The notes under the pieces are model-generated. The model saw only the letters and a program-made list of their open reading frames with translations. It did not search any database and was not told where the DNA came from. Below, one piece after another: positions 52,093 through 52,172 of a stretch of 52,172 nucleotides of DNA (the first letter of the stretch is position 1; each line of letters opens with the position of its first letter). Made by a program: the position numbers and the translations under genes. Source of the DNA: Streptomyces hygroscopicus (GTDB lineage: Bacteria; Actinomycetota; Actinomycetes; Streptomycetales; Streptomycetaceae); assembly GCF_026168105.1 (NCBI RefSeq), contig NZ_LBMW01000051.1:1-52172 (forward strand). Reading direction: 5' to 3'.

Positions 52093-52127
52093 TTGGGCCA
52101 GGCGGACGCGCAGGGAAGAGAGCGGCG

Positions 52128-52172
52128 CCGACGGCGGCGGCCCTGCCCGTGCCGCGGGGCCGCCGCCGTCGG
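52128..52172. terminator. Second strong hairpin at the window edge
   Basis: A perfect 16-base stem, CCGACGGCGGCGGCCC at 52128-52143 with its complement at 52157-52172, and a 13-base loop. It runs to the last base of the window and may extend further. It could back up hisF termination or end a convergent gene beyond the window. Confidence 0.75.

Overview
The window looks like a core-chromosome segment of a Streptomyces. Base composition is very GC-rich, many starts are GTG, and genes are packed with 4-base XTGA overlaps. The gene order ftsI-murE-murF-mraY-murD-ftsW-murG-ftsQ-ftsZ-pgeF-yggS-sepF-yggT-divIVA, followed by an opposing ileS and then lspA-rluD, is the division and cell-wall (dcw) neighbourhood known from this genus. 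No mobile element, tRNA, rRNA or CRISPR array was found.

Layout. (1) 1-16230, plus strand: the dcw cluster, from a 5'-truncated ftsI to divIVA, including a rich regulatory region before ftsZ. (2) 16260-19900, minus strand: ileS, closed by a long hairpin and preceded by a T-box leader whose downstream part can sequester the ileS Shine-Dalgarno. (3) 20191-24462, plus: a histone-H1-like/DksA fusion protein, lspA, rluD and a GNAT acetyltransferase. (4) 24496-30957: an antiporter remnant, an SDR enzyme, a mechanosensitive channel, a dienelactone-hydrolase-like protein, a Tat-exported PhoD phosphatase, a membrane thioredoxin-like protein and an unknown membrane protein. (5) 30958-36164: a DUF2252 kinase-like protein divergent from dnaE, which carries a DNA-damage-type promoter motif. 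(6) 36280-43575: a 59-aa basic protein, a NYN-domain protein, an ABC exporter pair, a DUF2567 protein, a 24-aa ribosomal protein bL37, YbaK, a broken secreted-protein gene, a LON-domain protein and an unknown. (7) 43705-45285: a membrane protein of the 'membrane-associated oxidoreductase' type, then about 1 kb of repeat-rich non-coding DNA. (8) 46309-52043: the histidine operon hisD-hisC-hisB-(54-aa membrane protein)-hisH-priA-ridA-hisF.

How the genes work together. The first block makes the lipid II precursor (MurE, MurF, MraY, MurD, MurG), polymerises and crosslinks it at the septum (FtsW, FtsI), builds the divisome (FtsQ, FtsZ, SepF) and drives tip growth (DivIVA). The last block makes histidine, with PriA probably also serving tryptophan synthesis.

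Most notable observations: an IleRS whose HIGH motif reads GAHH, the swapped GXHH form linked to mupirocin hyper-resistance; the translational T-box; genes too small for routine calling (bL37, the 59-aa protein, the 54-aa his-operon protein); a promoter pattern with fixed spacing to the start codon shared by several genes; two decayed genes; and a structured, repeat-rich region upstream of hisD.
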